A stretch of DNA of 64,000 nucleotides. It comes from Octadecabacter algicola. Lineage in GTDB: Bacteria > Pseudomonadota > Alphaproteobacteria > Rhodobacterales > Rhodobacteraceae. Below are positions 28,368 through 36,504 of this stretch, piece by piece. The notes beneath the pieces are model-generated. The model did no database searches. It was not told where the DNA came from and worked only from the letters and a program-made list of their open reading frames with translations. The position numbers and the translations under genes were made by a program. The stretch covers positions 434,001 through 498,000 of the forward strand of contig NZ_JAKGAR010000001.1 in the NCBI RefSeq assembly GCF_021532625.1, given 5' to 3'. Position 1 is the first letter of the stretch, and the number at the start of each line of letters is the position of its first letter.

Positions 28368-30215
28368 CTAGCGGAAGTTCGCATGCACGGCGTTCACCGC
28401 AGCATCGTTGATTTGAACGTCGGTCTGCATCTGGATCGCACGCCCGTACAGTTCATAAACGTCCTGAGCGATACCTTCGCCAGCGGATTCGGCGACCGCG
28501 GCAACTTCAGCAACATAGGCTTCGTCGCTCGGGTCTGCACCAGACACATCATCCAAGCGCACGATAATCGCATCTTCGCCGTTTGCGATTACGCGTATTT
28601 CACCGATCTCCATTTCGAAAACTTCGGTTAGGAATGACGTAGGCGCACCATTGATGAAACCACGACGTGTCATGGCATTTTCTTGTACGGCTTCAAGATC
28701 AAACGCTCCAAAGTCCTGAACGGTCGTGCGCAACTCTTCGGCGATCGCCTCGGCGTCAGCCAAAACAGCGTCGGCCGTCGCTTGAATGGCCCAACCTGCG
28801 GCGGCATCAACACGCGCGTCTTCCAGGGGGATCAGGGCAGGGGCGCGGATTTCGGTGACCTCAATGGCGAACAAGCCACCATCATCAAGGTCTGTGAGCT
28901 CTGCATAGTCGCCAACGTCTTGCGCGGCAGCCAATTCACGGAAGGACGCATAGGCCGCGATGCCTTCGCTGTTATCTTCGCTCCACTCGATCTCGCCCAG
29001 TTCCATGTCTGTCTGTTCGGCGACGTCTTCGAGACGCGCACCACCCGCCAGAAGGTTAATGATAGGGTCGATCTGGTCTTCGATGATACGACCTGCGCGG
29101 GCTGCTGCTTCGTCTTCGCGCAGGATCGGCAGGGCTTCTTCGAAGGTGGTCTCACGTGCGGACAATACGGCGTTCATACGGAACAAGGCAGGGCCAAGAT
29201 CGGTCAGAAACGGGCCAGTCACTTCGCCTGTTTCGGATGCGAAAATTGCCTGACCAGCATCACCGCTCATTTCAGCAAGGCTCACATCGCCAGCATCCAC
29301 ATCATCCAAAGTCAGGCCACGGTCTGCAACCAACTCTGGGAAAGATGTCTCGTCCGCTGCAATCGCATCAAGTGCGGCTTGTGCTTCGGCTTCGTCACCA
29401 AACACCAAGCGTTCAATCAAGCGGCGTTCAGGGACGACGAATTCATCGATACGGGCATCATATTCCGCACGCAGTTCGGTTTCGTCTACTGGAACATCAT
29501 CTTGGATCATCGCAGGTGTCAGCCAGACATAACGAACCATGCGAACCTCCGGAGTGGTGAAGGATGCAGGGTTAGCATCATAGTAGGCTTGCAAATCTGC
29601 GTCGGATGGTTGGCCCAAGGCGACTTCGACGTTTGCCTCAGTGATATGTGCCCAAGTGAATGTGCGCCCTTCGCGGGTGAATGCTGCCACTGCTTCGCCA
29701 AACGTTTCAGGGTCCGGCATGCCAGTGTAGACAGCACCTTGCAGTAAGGCACGCGCAGCACCTTCGCGCAGGGTTGTCTCGTACTCGCGAACACTTAGGC
29801 CAGATCGCGCCAGCGCCTCACGGTATTGGGCCTGATCGAATGTCCCGTCACCGCCTCGAAACGAGGGGTTGCCCAAGACTTGTCCGCTGATCGTGTCGTC
29901 GCCGACAGAAAGGCCCAAAACAGCGGCTTCGTTATCCAAGCTGCGCTCAGCGACGGCAGATTGCAATGCACGGATCGGAAGACCTTCGGCCTCCGCCTCA
30001 GGGAAGGACATCTGGCGACCAATCTGGGAACTGCGGATGGCGATCTGCGTCTGCAATTCATTGAAATATGTCTGAACCGGCAGGGATTTTTCCCCGACAG
30101 ATCCGATCGAGCTGATATTGCCGCTTAATCCACTGGCGCCGAACCCCATCAGGCCGACGAACAGAAGGCCTAGAATGATCCAGACAAAGAAGTTTTTGGT
30201 TGAGCCTTTGGCCAT
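28368..30215 (-). CDS. PpiD/SurA-type periplasmic peptidyl-prolyl isomerase
   Basis: A 615-residue foldase with a single N-terminal membrane anchor (about 9-28) and a large periplasmic part. The N-terminal chaperone helices (FNELQTQIAIRSSQIGR...) are of the SurA_N type, the middle contains a parvulin-like segment, and the C-terminal half is acidic. Such proteins help outer-membrane and exported proteins fold at the exit of the Sec translocon. In Rhodobacterales it commonly precedes trpE, as it does here. The parvulin active-site residues are not obvious, so chaperone activity is more certain than isomerase activity. Confidence 0.85.
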   Translation of the reverse strand: MAKGSTKNFFVWIILGLLFVGLMGFGASGLSGNISSIGSVGEKSLPVQTYFNELQTQIAIRSSQIGRQMSFPEAEAEGLPIRALQSAVAERSLDNEAAVLGLSVGDDTISGQVLGNPSFRGGDGTFDQAQYREALARSGLSVREYETTLREGAARALLQGAVYTGMPDPETFGEAVAAFTREGRTFTWAHITEANVEVALGQPSDADLQAYYDANPASFTTPEVRMVRYVWLTPAMIQDDVPVDETELRAEYDARIDEFVVPERRLIERLVFGDEAEAQAALDAIAADETSFPELVADRGLTLDDVDAGDVSLAEMSGDAGQAIFASETGEVTGPFLTDLGPALFRMNAVLSARETTFEEALPILREDEAAARAGRIIEDQIDPIINLLAGGARLEDVAEQTDMELGEIEWSEDNSEGIAAYASFRELAAAQDVGDYAELTDLDDGGLFAIEVTEIRAPALIPLEDARVDAAAGWAIQATADAVLADAEAIAEELRTTVQDFGAFDLEAVQENAMTRRGFINGAPTSFLTEVFEMEIGEIRVIANGEDAIIVRLDDVSGADPSDEAYVAEVAAVAESAGEGIAQDVYELYGRAIQMQTDVQINDAAVNAVHANFR

Positions 30216-30294
30216 GGTTCGCGCGCCTTCGTGTTGCGGTCGTTATAGTGGTTTGCAACTGAATAAGCGGGCCATGAGCCACGTGCAAGCGGAC

Positions 30295-31461
30295 TTAGGG
30301 CTGATAGTCGACCAGTCGATCAAACAATGCCGTGATTCCAGCGCGGTCTACGTTGGCAAAGGCAACCCGAAGGTGCTGTTGGCCGGAGCCATCGGGCATG
30401 AACATCGTACCGGGCAGTGTCAAAACACCTGCCTGTTTGACCAGATCCTTGGCCAAGTCATCTGAGCGCACCTCGAACGGGTGTTTCATGTAGGCAAAAT
30501 AGGCTCCGCAGCCTTCCAGTTCCCAACCGAGTGAGGCGAGCCTTGGGAATTGCTCTTCAATGGCGGCGCGGCGGTCGAGGATTTCCAAGCGTTCCCCCGC
30601 CAGCCAATCGCCTAGATTTCGCATGCCCCAAAGGGCGGCGTGTTGACCCAACTGGTTTGGGCAGATCGTTACCGTATCAAGGAATTTCTCGACCTCGGCC
30701 AGCCGTTCGGGCGATGCCACCATAGCGCCAACGCGATGGCCCGTCAGTCGGTAGGCCTTGGAAAAGGAATAGAGCTGGATCAGGGTGTCTTGCCATGCAG
30801 GGTCTTTAAACAGATCGTGGGGAGCACCCTCACGGCTATCGAAATCGCGGTAGGTCTCATCGATGATCAGTGCAATTCCGCTGGCTTGCGCAAGTGCGGC
30901 AAAGCCAGCAACAACATCGGCTGGGTATTCAACACCGCCCGGATTGTTTGGTGTCACTAAAACGATTGCGCGTGTTTTGTTAGTGATCAGCTCTGCGGCA
31001 TCTTCTGCGCTTGGTGTCAGCCCGCTCTCGGCCTGCAATGGCACCGTTTTGACGCCCGCCATATCCAGCCACATACGGTGGTTGAAATAATAGGGTACGG
31101 GAAGAATGACCTCGTCACCCTCAGCGCAAAGGGTTGAAATCGCTGCTGTAAAGGCTTGGTTGCATCCTGATGTGATCGCGACGTTCTGAGGGCTGATCTT
31201 ACCGCTATAAGCTGTCGACCATTGCGCGGCGACCTCGGCCCGAAGGTCAGGCAGACCCAAGACGGGGCCGTAAAGATGGGTTTCGTCCATCTCTACGATC
31301 ATTTGGGCCATGGCTTGGCGCATTGCCAATGGAGGCGGATCAACGGGTGCGGCTTGGCTGACGTTGATCAAAGGGCGATCAGAGAAATCCACCCCGTCCA
31401 ACCAGCGACGCGCTTCCATGACGGGAGGGGCAAAAGTCGTGGCGGTGCGGGGTAGGGTCAT
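30295..31461 (-). CDS. Class I/II aminotransferase (PLP-dependent)
   Basis: A 388-residue fold-type I aminotransferase. The PLP lysine is in SFSKAYRLTGHRVG; ITSGCNQAF (phosphate-binding), LVTPNNPGGVEYP (cofactor Asn) and LIIDETYRDF (cofactor Asp/Tyr) are visible, and LRVAFANVDR carries the substrate-carboxylate Arg. The specificity (aspartate, aromatic or methionine-type) cannot be read from sequence. The ATG at 31461 lies just after the gpt stop codon; an in-frame TTG two codons earlier is less likely. Confidence 0.88.
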   Translation of the reverse strand: MTLPRTATTFAPPVMEARRWLDGVDFSDRPLINVSQAAPVDPPPLAMRQAMAQMIVEMDETHLYGPVLGLPDLRAEVAAQWSTAYSGKISPQNVAITSGCNQAFTAAISTLCAEGDEVILPVPYYFNHRMWLDMAGVKTVPLQAESGLTPSAEDAAELITNKTRAIVLVTPNNPGGVEYPADVVAGFAALAQASGIALIIDETYRDFDSREGAPHDLFKDPAWQDTLIQLYSFSKAYRLTGHRVGAMVASPERLAEVEKFLDTVTICPNQLGQHAALWGMRNLGDWLAGERLEILDRRAAIEEQFPRLASLGWELEGCGAYFAYMKHPFEVRSDDLAKDLVKQAGVLTLPGTMFMPDGSGQQHLRVAFANVDRAGITALFDRLVDYQP

Positions 31462-31463
31462 GA

Positions 31464-31982
31464 TCAATCCTTTCCGCGATAAGGTTCAACGTATTGCAAT
31501 GCCATGTCCCAAGGAAAGAAGATCCAAGTATCTTGGCTGACGCCAGTGATGAACGTATCCACCATTGGTTCGCCTTCGGGCTTGGCATAAACGGTAGCCA
31601 AATGCGCCTTTGGATAAAGCTTGCGGACCAGTTCCAGTGTTTTGCCACTGTCAACAAGATCATCAATGATTAGAATGCCTTCGCCGTCGCCCATAAGGTC
31701 AGCATCAGGCGCTTTGAGGACCTTTGCCTCGCGCCGTTGATCTGCTTTGCCGCCACCGGAATGATAGGACACCACAGAAATGGTATCGACCGTGCGCACG
31801 TCGAGTTCGCGCGCGATGATCATGGCCGGTGCCATCCCACCACGGGTCACCGCAACAATCGCCTTCCAAGCGCCATCGTCAGGGCCTTTCCCGTCCAAAC
31901 GCCACGCCAGTGCACGGCTATCGCGGTGGATTTGATCCCAAGAGATGTGGAATCCTTTTTCGTGGGGCAGGCGGTCAGTCAT
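31464..31982 (-). CDS. gpt: Xanthine phosphoribosyltransferase
   Basis: A 172-residue purine-salvage enzyme that adds phosphoribose from PRPP to xanthine and guanine. The PRPP-binding loop is [13 protein letters not shown], the N-terminal substrate region is [20 protein letters not shown], and FFPWD near the C-terminus is typical of the Gpt subfamily that prefers guanine and xanthine. It is followed immediately by the aminotransferase gene, so they share a transcript. Confidence 0.92.
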   Translation of the reverse strand: MTDRLPHEKGFHISWDQIHRDSRALAWRLDGKGPDDGAWKAIVAVTRGGMAPAMIIARELDVRTVDTISVVSYHSGGGKADQRREAKVLKAPDADLMGDGEGILIIDDLVDSGKTLELVRKLYPKAHLATVYAKPEGEPMVDTFITGVSQDTWIFFPWDMALQYVEPYRGKD

Positions 31983-31999
31983 GATAGAGTCCTTTGTAT

Positions 32000-32605
32000 T
32001 TAGCGGCTGAGCAACAGCCGCAACCCGAGAAGGCCCAGCACCGTAGCGGCGACACGTTCAAACACGGGCTTAAGCTTTAGATAACCCGATCGTGCGGGTG
32101 GTGTGGCGAGGAGGGCTGCAAAACACAGATAGCCGCCTGCCTCGATCGCGAAGTTATTGGCAAGGATCACCGCGATATCGCTGGCCGTCAGCCCTGCCGG
32201 AAAGATCACCACAACAACAGATGCAGAAAACAGAACCGACTTCGGGTTCGCCAGATTGATCAGCATTCCACCTACAAACGCGCGGCGGTGTCGGGATGTT
32301 TGCGGGATCAAAGGTGTATCGGCGTTTTTCCAAAGGCCATATGCAATCCACATCAGATAAAGCGCACCGATCACCTTCAGAGCCACAAATGCATAAGGAA
32401 ATGCAACGAACAGGGCCTCAAGACCCAACAGGGCTGCCAAGGTCCAGCTGGTGGCCACGGTCGCCAGCCCGAAGCCAGTGGCCGCACCCATCCAAAACCC
32501 ACCTGCGATGGATTGGCGAAGCGCGTAAAGCAGTGCAGGACCGGGAACCAGCATCGAGGCCACGAGCGTAAGGTTAAACGCGACGATATGGGTCCATTCG
32601 ATCAC
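32000..32605 (-). CDS. LysE family translocator
   Basis: A 201-residue inner-membrane protein with five to six hydrophobic segments and the LysE/RhtB start ([24 protein letters not shown]), plus the mid-protein motif [11 protein letters not shown]. The family exports amino acids and related metabolites by proton antiport. The substrate is unknown. Translation starts with GTG, three bases after the fabI stop, so the two genes are coupled. Confidence 0.87.
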   Translation of the reverse strand: MIEWTHIVAFNLTLVASMLVPGPALLYALRQSIAGGFWMGAATGFGLATVATSWTLAALLGLEALFVAFPYAFVALKVIGALYLMWIAYGLWKNADTPLIPQTSRHRRAFVGGMLINLANPKSVLFSASVVVVIFPAGLTASDIAVILANNFAIEAGGYLCFAALLATPPARSGYLKLKPVFERVAATVLGLLGLRLLLSR

Positions 32606-32608
32606 CGA

Positions 32609-33421
32609 TTAATCCTTGTTAGGCGACATATCAGGTGCATCTACGGCCTTCATGCCAACAACATGGTAGCCCGCATCCACATGGTGGGTTTCGCCGGTCA
32701 CGCCATTGCTGAGATCGCTGAGAAGATACAAAGCCGATCCGCCTACCTCATCAATGGAGACGTTCTTGCGCAGCGGCGAGTTGTATTCGTTCCATTTCAG
32801 GATGTAGCGGAAATCACCGATGCCAGAGGCCGCAAGCGTCTTGATCGGGCCCGCAGAGATAGAGTTCACGCGAATACCATCTTTGCCGAGGTCTTCGGCG
32901 AGGTAACGTACGCTGGCTTCCAATGCGGCCTTGGCCACGCCCATGACATTATAATGCGGCATAATGCGTTCAGCGCCGTAATACGTCAGCGTGATGGCGC
33001 TGCTGCCCGGCTTCATCATCTTCTCTGCGCGCTGCATCACAGCGGTGAAAGAATAGACGGAAATATCCATCGTCATGCGGAAGTTATCTGCACTGGTATC
33101 AACGTAACGGCCGCGCAGTTCGTTTTTGTCTGAAAAACCAATGGCATGGACAACGAAGTCAATGTTGTCCCACTTCTCCTTAATATCATTAAAAAGCGCA
33201 TCAATAGATGCGGCGTCGCTTACATCGCAGGGTAGCACCATGTCGGACCCAAGGGACGCAGCCAATGGGGCCACACGTTTCTTCAAAGCATCGCCTTGAT
33301 AGGAGAACGCAAGTTCCGCCCCCGCATCACCCAAAGCTTTGGCGATCCCCCAAGCAATGGATTTGTCATTGGCGAGACCCATGATCAGTCCGCGTTTTCC
33401 CTGCATCAGATTAGATGGCAT
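32609..33421 (-). CDS. fabI: Enoyl-ACP reductase (NADH)
   Basis: A 270-residue short-chain-dehydrogenase-like enzyme that reduces trans-2-enoyl-ACP, the last step of each fatty acid elongation round. GKRGLIMGLANDKSIAWGIAKAL is the FabI-type cofactor loop and Y-X6-K is present in the stretch YYGAERIMPHYNVMGVAKAAL. The C-terminal ISAGPIKTLAASGI is the flexible substrate loop. It is followed by a LysE exporter and divergent from pdxH. Confidence 0.95.
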   Translation of the reverse strand: MPSNLMQGKRGLIMGLANDKSIAWGIAKALGDAGAELAFSYQGDALKKRVAPLAASLGSDMVLPCDVSDAASIDALFNDIKEKWDNIDFVVHAIGFSDKNELRGRYVDTSADNFRMTMDISVYSFTAVMQRAEKMMKPGSSAITLTYYGAERIMPHYNVMGVAKAALEASVRYLAEDLGKDGIRVNSISAGPIKTLAASGIGDFRYILKWNEYNSPLRKNVSIDEVGGSALYLLSDLSNGVTGETHHVDAGYHVVGMKAVDAPDMSPNKD

Positions 33422-33577
33422 AAATGTCCCCTAAAAGTTTATCCGCGCCTTTGGCGGTTTATTGTTCAAAGGGTGTAGGGGATCACGGCGGCTGCTTCAA
33501 GATGTTGTAGATCAGGTCTTGACCAAACAGGGCGACAGGTCGCCTAATGTGTTAAGACTTATACCAACGAGGTTAAC

Positions 33578-34198
33578 ATGGCGGATCGCAGCGGAAAATT
33601 TGCAGGCGACAATCCTTTTGTGATTGCGCGGGACTGGCTTGCCGAAGCGACTGCCAGTGAGATCAATGATCCTAATGCCATGGCATTGTCGACTGTTGAT
33701 GAAGACGGCCTTCCGAATGTGCGGATGGTGCTGTTGAAGGAAATCGAAGTTCATGATGATGGGGACGGGGCGTTCGTCTTCTATACCAACTACGGAAGCA
33801 AAAAGGGGCAGGAGATCGCCGCCACTGGCAAAGCCGCGTTTGTACTTCATTGGAAGTCCTTGCGTCGTCAGATCCGTGTACGCGGTCACGTAACTCGAGA
33901 AGAGGGTCCGCAGGCCGATGAATATTACGCCTCAAGAAGCCTCAAGAGCCGCCTTGGTGCGTGGGCGTCCGATCAATCGCAGCCGCTTTCATCGCGCTCG
34001 TCACTCCTTGCCGATGTCGCAAAGGTGACGACAGCAAAAGGGATCAATCCTGCGCGCCCTCCGTTTTGGGGTGGCTTTCGAATCTCTCCAGTTGAAATCG
34101 AGTTTTGGGCAGATGGGGACTTTAGGTTGCACGATAGATTTAAATGGTCGCGGGAAGGGCGAGTTGACCCATGGGTCACTGTCCGATTGCACCCCTAA
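33578..34198 (+). CDS. pdxH: Pyridoxine/pyridoxamine 5'-phosphate oxidase
   Basis: A 206-residue FMN enzyme that makes pyridoxal 5'-phosphate from the pyridoxine or pyridoxamine form. It shows the family blocks [22 protein letters not shown] (FMN site), [27 protein letters not shown] and, near the end, [17 protein letters not shown]. The C-terminus ends in WVTVRLHP, close to the usual RL-P ending. A GAGG lies at 33568-33571. It is divergent from fabI. Confidence 0.95.
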   Translation: MADRSGKFAGDNPFVIARDWLAEATASEINDPNAMALSTVDEDGLPNVRMVLLKEIEVHDDGDGAFVFYTNYGSKKGQEIAATGKAAFVLHWKSLRRQIRVRGHVTREEGPQADEYYASRSLKSRLGAWASDQSQPLSSRSSLLADVAKVTTAKGINPARPPFWGGFRISPVEIEFWADGDFRLHDRFKWSREGRVDPWVTVRLHP

Positions 34199-34321
34199 TT
34201 TTTCACGTAACGTGAAATTTGACGTGGTCAAAGCCTTGTATTTGGCTCTATAGGGGGCCACGGTCGAATAGGATGGGATGCGCTGATTTGGATTTGGGGT
34301 CCGGATTGGCAAGGGGAAAAG

Positions 34322-34846
34322 ATGCAAGATACAGAGAATGAAGGCTACGAAATGAAGGGCCGGGTCAAATGGTTTGATCCGGGCAAGGGGTTTGGTTTCA
34401 TCGTAGCCGATGATGGTGGACCCGACATTTTGTTGCATGCAAATGTGCTCCGGAATTTTGGTCAAAGTTCAGTTGCCGATGATACGGTTATCGAAGTGCT
34501 GGTGGTCAAAACGGATCGGGGCCTACAGGCCGCGGAAGTGTTGAATATTCAATACAGTGACCAACCACCGAGCGTTGGTCTTGCCGATTTCGCCGAGTTC
34601 GATCCGGAGGTCGTCGCGGCGGCACCAATCGAACCTGCGCGCGTTAAGTGGTTCGACAAGGCCAAAGGGTTTGGGTTTGCAAATGTGTTTGGCTCGGATG
34701 CTGACATATTCGTGCACATCGAAGTCTTGCGTCTCTCGGGTCTGGCTGATTTGCTTCCTGGCGAAGCCATCGCCGTGCGTGCCATTGAAGGTAAGCGCGG
34801 GCTTATGGCAGCTGAGGTATTGCCATGGGAAGTCGCCGTTTCTTAA
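34322..34846 (+). CDS. Double cold-shock-domain protein
   Basis: A 174-residue protein with two cold shock domains: residues about 11-78 (GRVKWFDPGKGFGFIVAD) and about 103-170 (ARVKWFDKAKGFGFANV, followed by DIFVHIEVL). These bind single-stranded nucleic acid through the RNP1 (KGFGF) and RNP2 (DIFVHIEVL, altered to DILLHANVL in the first) motifs. Twin CSD proteins of this size are common in alphaproteobacteria. The start at 34322 has AAGGGG nearby; a second ATG ten codons in is possible. It overlaps the following DUF192 gene by 22 bases. Confidence 0.92.
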   Translation: MQDTENEGYEMKGRVKWFDPGKGFGFIVADDGGPDILLHANVLRNFGQSSVADDTVIEVLVVKTDRGLQAAEVLNIQYSDQPPSVGLADFAEFDPEVVAAAPIEPARVKWFDKAKGFGFANVFGSDADIFVHIEVLRLSGLADLLPGEAIAVRAIEGKRGLMAAEVLPWEVAVS

Positions 34847-35310
34847 ATCAATCTCTGGTTAGCGTCTTTGCCGTACTTGCGGCAGGTGCGTCCTATGCAG
34901 AGTGTTCGGATGAACACCTTTCATTGCGCGGCCCGTTTGGGACCGCGCAATTTTCTGTTGATGTTGCCGATACCGAAGATGAACGCAGCCGTGGTCTGAT
35001 GTTCGTCGAAAGCATGGCAACCATGGAAGGCATGCTCTTTGTCTATGATCAGCCGCGCAGTGCCAGTTTCTGGATGCGTAATACATTGATCCCACTCGAT
35101 ATGCTGTTTGCAGATTCGTCGGGAATCATTCGCCACATTCATGCAAACGCGCAACCTCTTGATGAAACGGTAATATTTGGCGGCCGCGATGTTCAGTATG
35201 TGTTGGAAATCAATGGCGGTTTAGCGGAGCGACTGGGCCTAAAAGTGGGCGATCAGATGCAACATCCCAGCTTTGGAGCCAACAGTTCTTGGCCCTGCAC
35301 ATCTAATTGA
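34825..35310 (+). CDS. DUF192 family exported protein
   Basis: A 161-residue protein with a signal peptide (about 1-25, ending SYA) and a DUF192 domain marked by DTEDERSRGLMFVESM, GMLFVYDQPRSASFWMRNTLIPLDMLFAD and YVLEINGGLAERLGLKVGD. The domain is a small beta barrel of unknown function that is widespread in bacteria and archaea. It starts within the end of the cold-shock gene, a tight coupling that is often conserved in Rhodobacterales. Confidence 0.9.
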   Translation: MGSRRFLNQSLVSVFAVLAAGASYAECSDEHLSLRGPFGTAQFSVDVADTEDERSRGLMFVESMATMEGMLFVYDQPRSASFWMRNTLIPLDMLFADSSGIIRHIHANAQPLDETVIFGGRDVQYVLEINGGLAERLGLKVGDQMQHPSFGANSSWPCTSN

Positions 35311-35370
35311 ACATTTTTTGATTTTAAGGCTTTTCAACACCGCAAACAGGCCTTAAACGAGGCCTCGGAT

Positions 35371-35447
35371 CGGGGCGTGGCGCAGCCTGGTAGCGCACCT
35401 GTTTTGGGTACAGGGGGTCGGATGTTCGAATCATCTCGCCCCGACCA
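35371..35447 (+). tRNA. tRNA-Pro (anticodon UGG)
   Basis: A full cloverleaf: acceptor CGGGGCG/CGCCCCG, D-arm around GCGCAGCCTGGTAGCGC, anticodon stem CCTGT/ACAGG with loop TTTGGGT (anticodon TGG), and T-arm GGATG-TTCGAAT-CATCT, with the discriminator A and an encoded CCA at 35445-35447. Confidence 0.97.
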
Positions 35448-35486
35448 CTTCTACAAAAACCCAACCTTCTTTAGATACCGAATACT

Positions 35487-35948
35487 TTAGAGGGGCCGCC
35501 CGCCGGCGGCGCGAAGCAGTTCACTCATGTCCTGCTGGACCTGTTCATTCGGAAACCGCACCAACTGTGAGCCGCCTGATCTTTGGGGCACTCGGATGTA
35601 GGTGTCCGCTGTCACAAGATAACCTTGCGCAGTTTCCCGCCCTGAAAACGAAATCACTGTTTTGGGCAACTCTTCAACCGTGCCGTCAAAGTTCAGAATA
35701 ATCGCTGCAGCTGATTCTGGGTCGGGGAGGGATTCGCAACGTACCTCGTTTCGGCTTGGCCGGACGATAGATTGGCCTGGACCGTCGCACGCCGCGCCAG
35801 CCGCAAAAAATAGAGTACTGGGGTAGCTAGGAAAATAAGCCTGTTGCGCCCCTGTTGGGGCTTCGCCGGCGTTTGGTGCACCTTGTGTGAACGAACTTTC
35901 GGCACATCCTGATAGAAATACCCCTAGTGCTAGTAGTGCGACGCGCAT
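35487..35948 (-). CDS. Small lipoprotein, function unknown
   Basis: A 153-residue protein with a lipoprotein signal (MRVALLALGVFLSGC, lipobox LSGC with Cys near residue 15). It is therefore predicted to be lipid-anchored in the outer or inner membrane and to face the periplasm. The mature part has two Cys (ACDGPGQ and RCESLPD) that could form a disulfide, and short beta-rich stretches. The ATG at 35948 is selected because a GGGAG site precedes it and the lipobox distance is right; the longer in-frame reading upstream lacks a signal. I do not recognise the family. Confidence 0.75.
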   Translation of the reverse strand: MRVALLALGVFLSGCAESSFTQGAPNAGEAPTGAQQAYFPSYPSTLFFAAGAACDGPGQSIVRPSRNEVRCESLPDPESAAAIILNFDGTVEELPKTVISFSGRETAQGYLVTADTYIRVPQRSGGSQLVRFPNEQVQQDMSELLRAAGGRPL

Positions 35949-36028
35949 GGCGTTCTCCCTTTGTGTTGAGACATTAGAGTGACACAGCGATTGAAGTGCG
36001 CAAGTAAAGTTTTCCCCATCCCCAAGTC

Positions 36029-36050
36029 TGTGGGTAAGGCCTGTGGATAA
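36029..36050 (+). promoter_or_regulatory. Tandem DnaA-box-like sites upstream of nrdJ
   Basis: Two same-orientation 9-mers, TGTGGGTAA (36029-36037) and TGTGGATAA (36042-36050), 13 bases apart start to start. The second is the exact reverse complement of the strong DnaA box TTATCCACA; the first differs by one base. They lie in the roughly 550-base gap between the lipoprotein gene and nrdJ, about 455 bases before the nrdJ start. A DnaA role is inference. Confidence 0.4.
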
Positions 36051-36255
36051 TTCACGTAAATTGTAAACTCTTCGCCCTATGCTTCTGGCTTTACAGAACA
36101 TTTTTTGAATGGGGCTTTGTGCAGGATTGAGAACAACCTTGTGTGTAATCCTGAGGGAGAATCGGGGACCCTTGTCGGGTGTTGTTGGACAACTACAGGT
36201 CAAGATAGTTTAATCCATATTTAGGGTAAAAATTCCGTTGACCCACTAGGTATAG

Positions 36256-36302
36256 TTCGGTCATGTTGTGCGGACTAGGCGAGACAGCACAACATATAGT
36301 GC
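36256..36302 (+). promoter_or_regulatory. Possible NrdR box pair upstream of nrdJ
   Basis: GCACAACATATAGTGC (36287-36302) is a near-palindrome resembling the NrdR consensus ACACWATATWTTGTGT. Its left half, GCACAACAT, recurs inverted as ATGTTGTGC at 36263-36271, the right half of a weaker 16-mer that starts 31 bases upstream. NrdR boxes usually occur in pairs at about this spacing before ribonucleotide reductase genes. The left half of the first box is poor. Confidence 0.45.
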
Positions 36303-36504
36303 TGACGCCAGCAAGGGACAGGGTAGCAGGCACAAGATGCAGTAAAGCATCCGATTGTTTGGTGAAATCACTTTAGAATTAAGGTGTTTCTTCGATGTTT
36401 TTCGCTTGGCGTGTTCATCTGGTTAGCTGGGGCTGGTTCTATTTGAACTGGTATTTGTAGGGACAAGGGCCGCAACGACGGACCACATTATCAGAGGCGA
36501 TATC

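Noticed and set aside
28354-28368. Tryptophan attenuator before trpE
   Set aside because: The gap to the upstream gene is only 13 bases, with no leader peptide.
28683-29747. 354-codon open frame on the plus strand
   Set aside because: Antisense to the PpiD-like gene and without domain or ribosome site; the opposite strand has the real protein.
35371-35447. tRNA-Pro as an integration site for an island
   Set aside because: No integrase gene or repeat of the tRNA 3' end was seen on either side, and the flanking genes are core-type.
36204-36504. Cobalamin riboswitch upstream of the B12-dependent nrdJ
   Set aside because: I looked for the B12-box and the conserved core pieces and did not find them. 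NrdR-like sites fit the region better.
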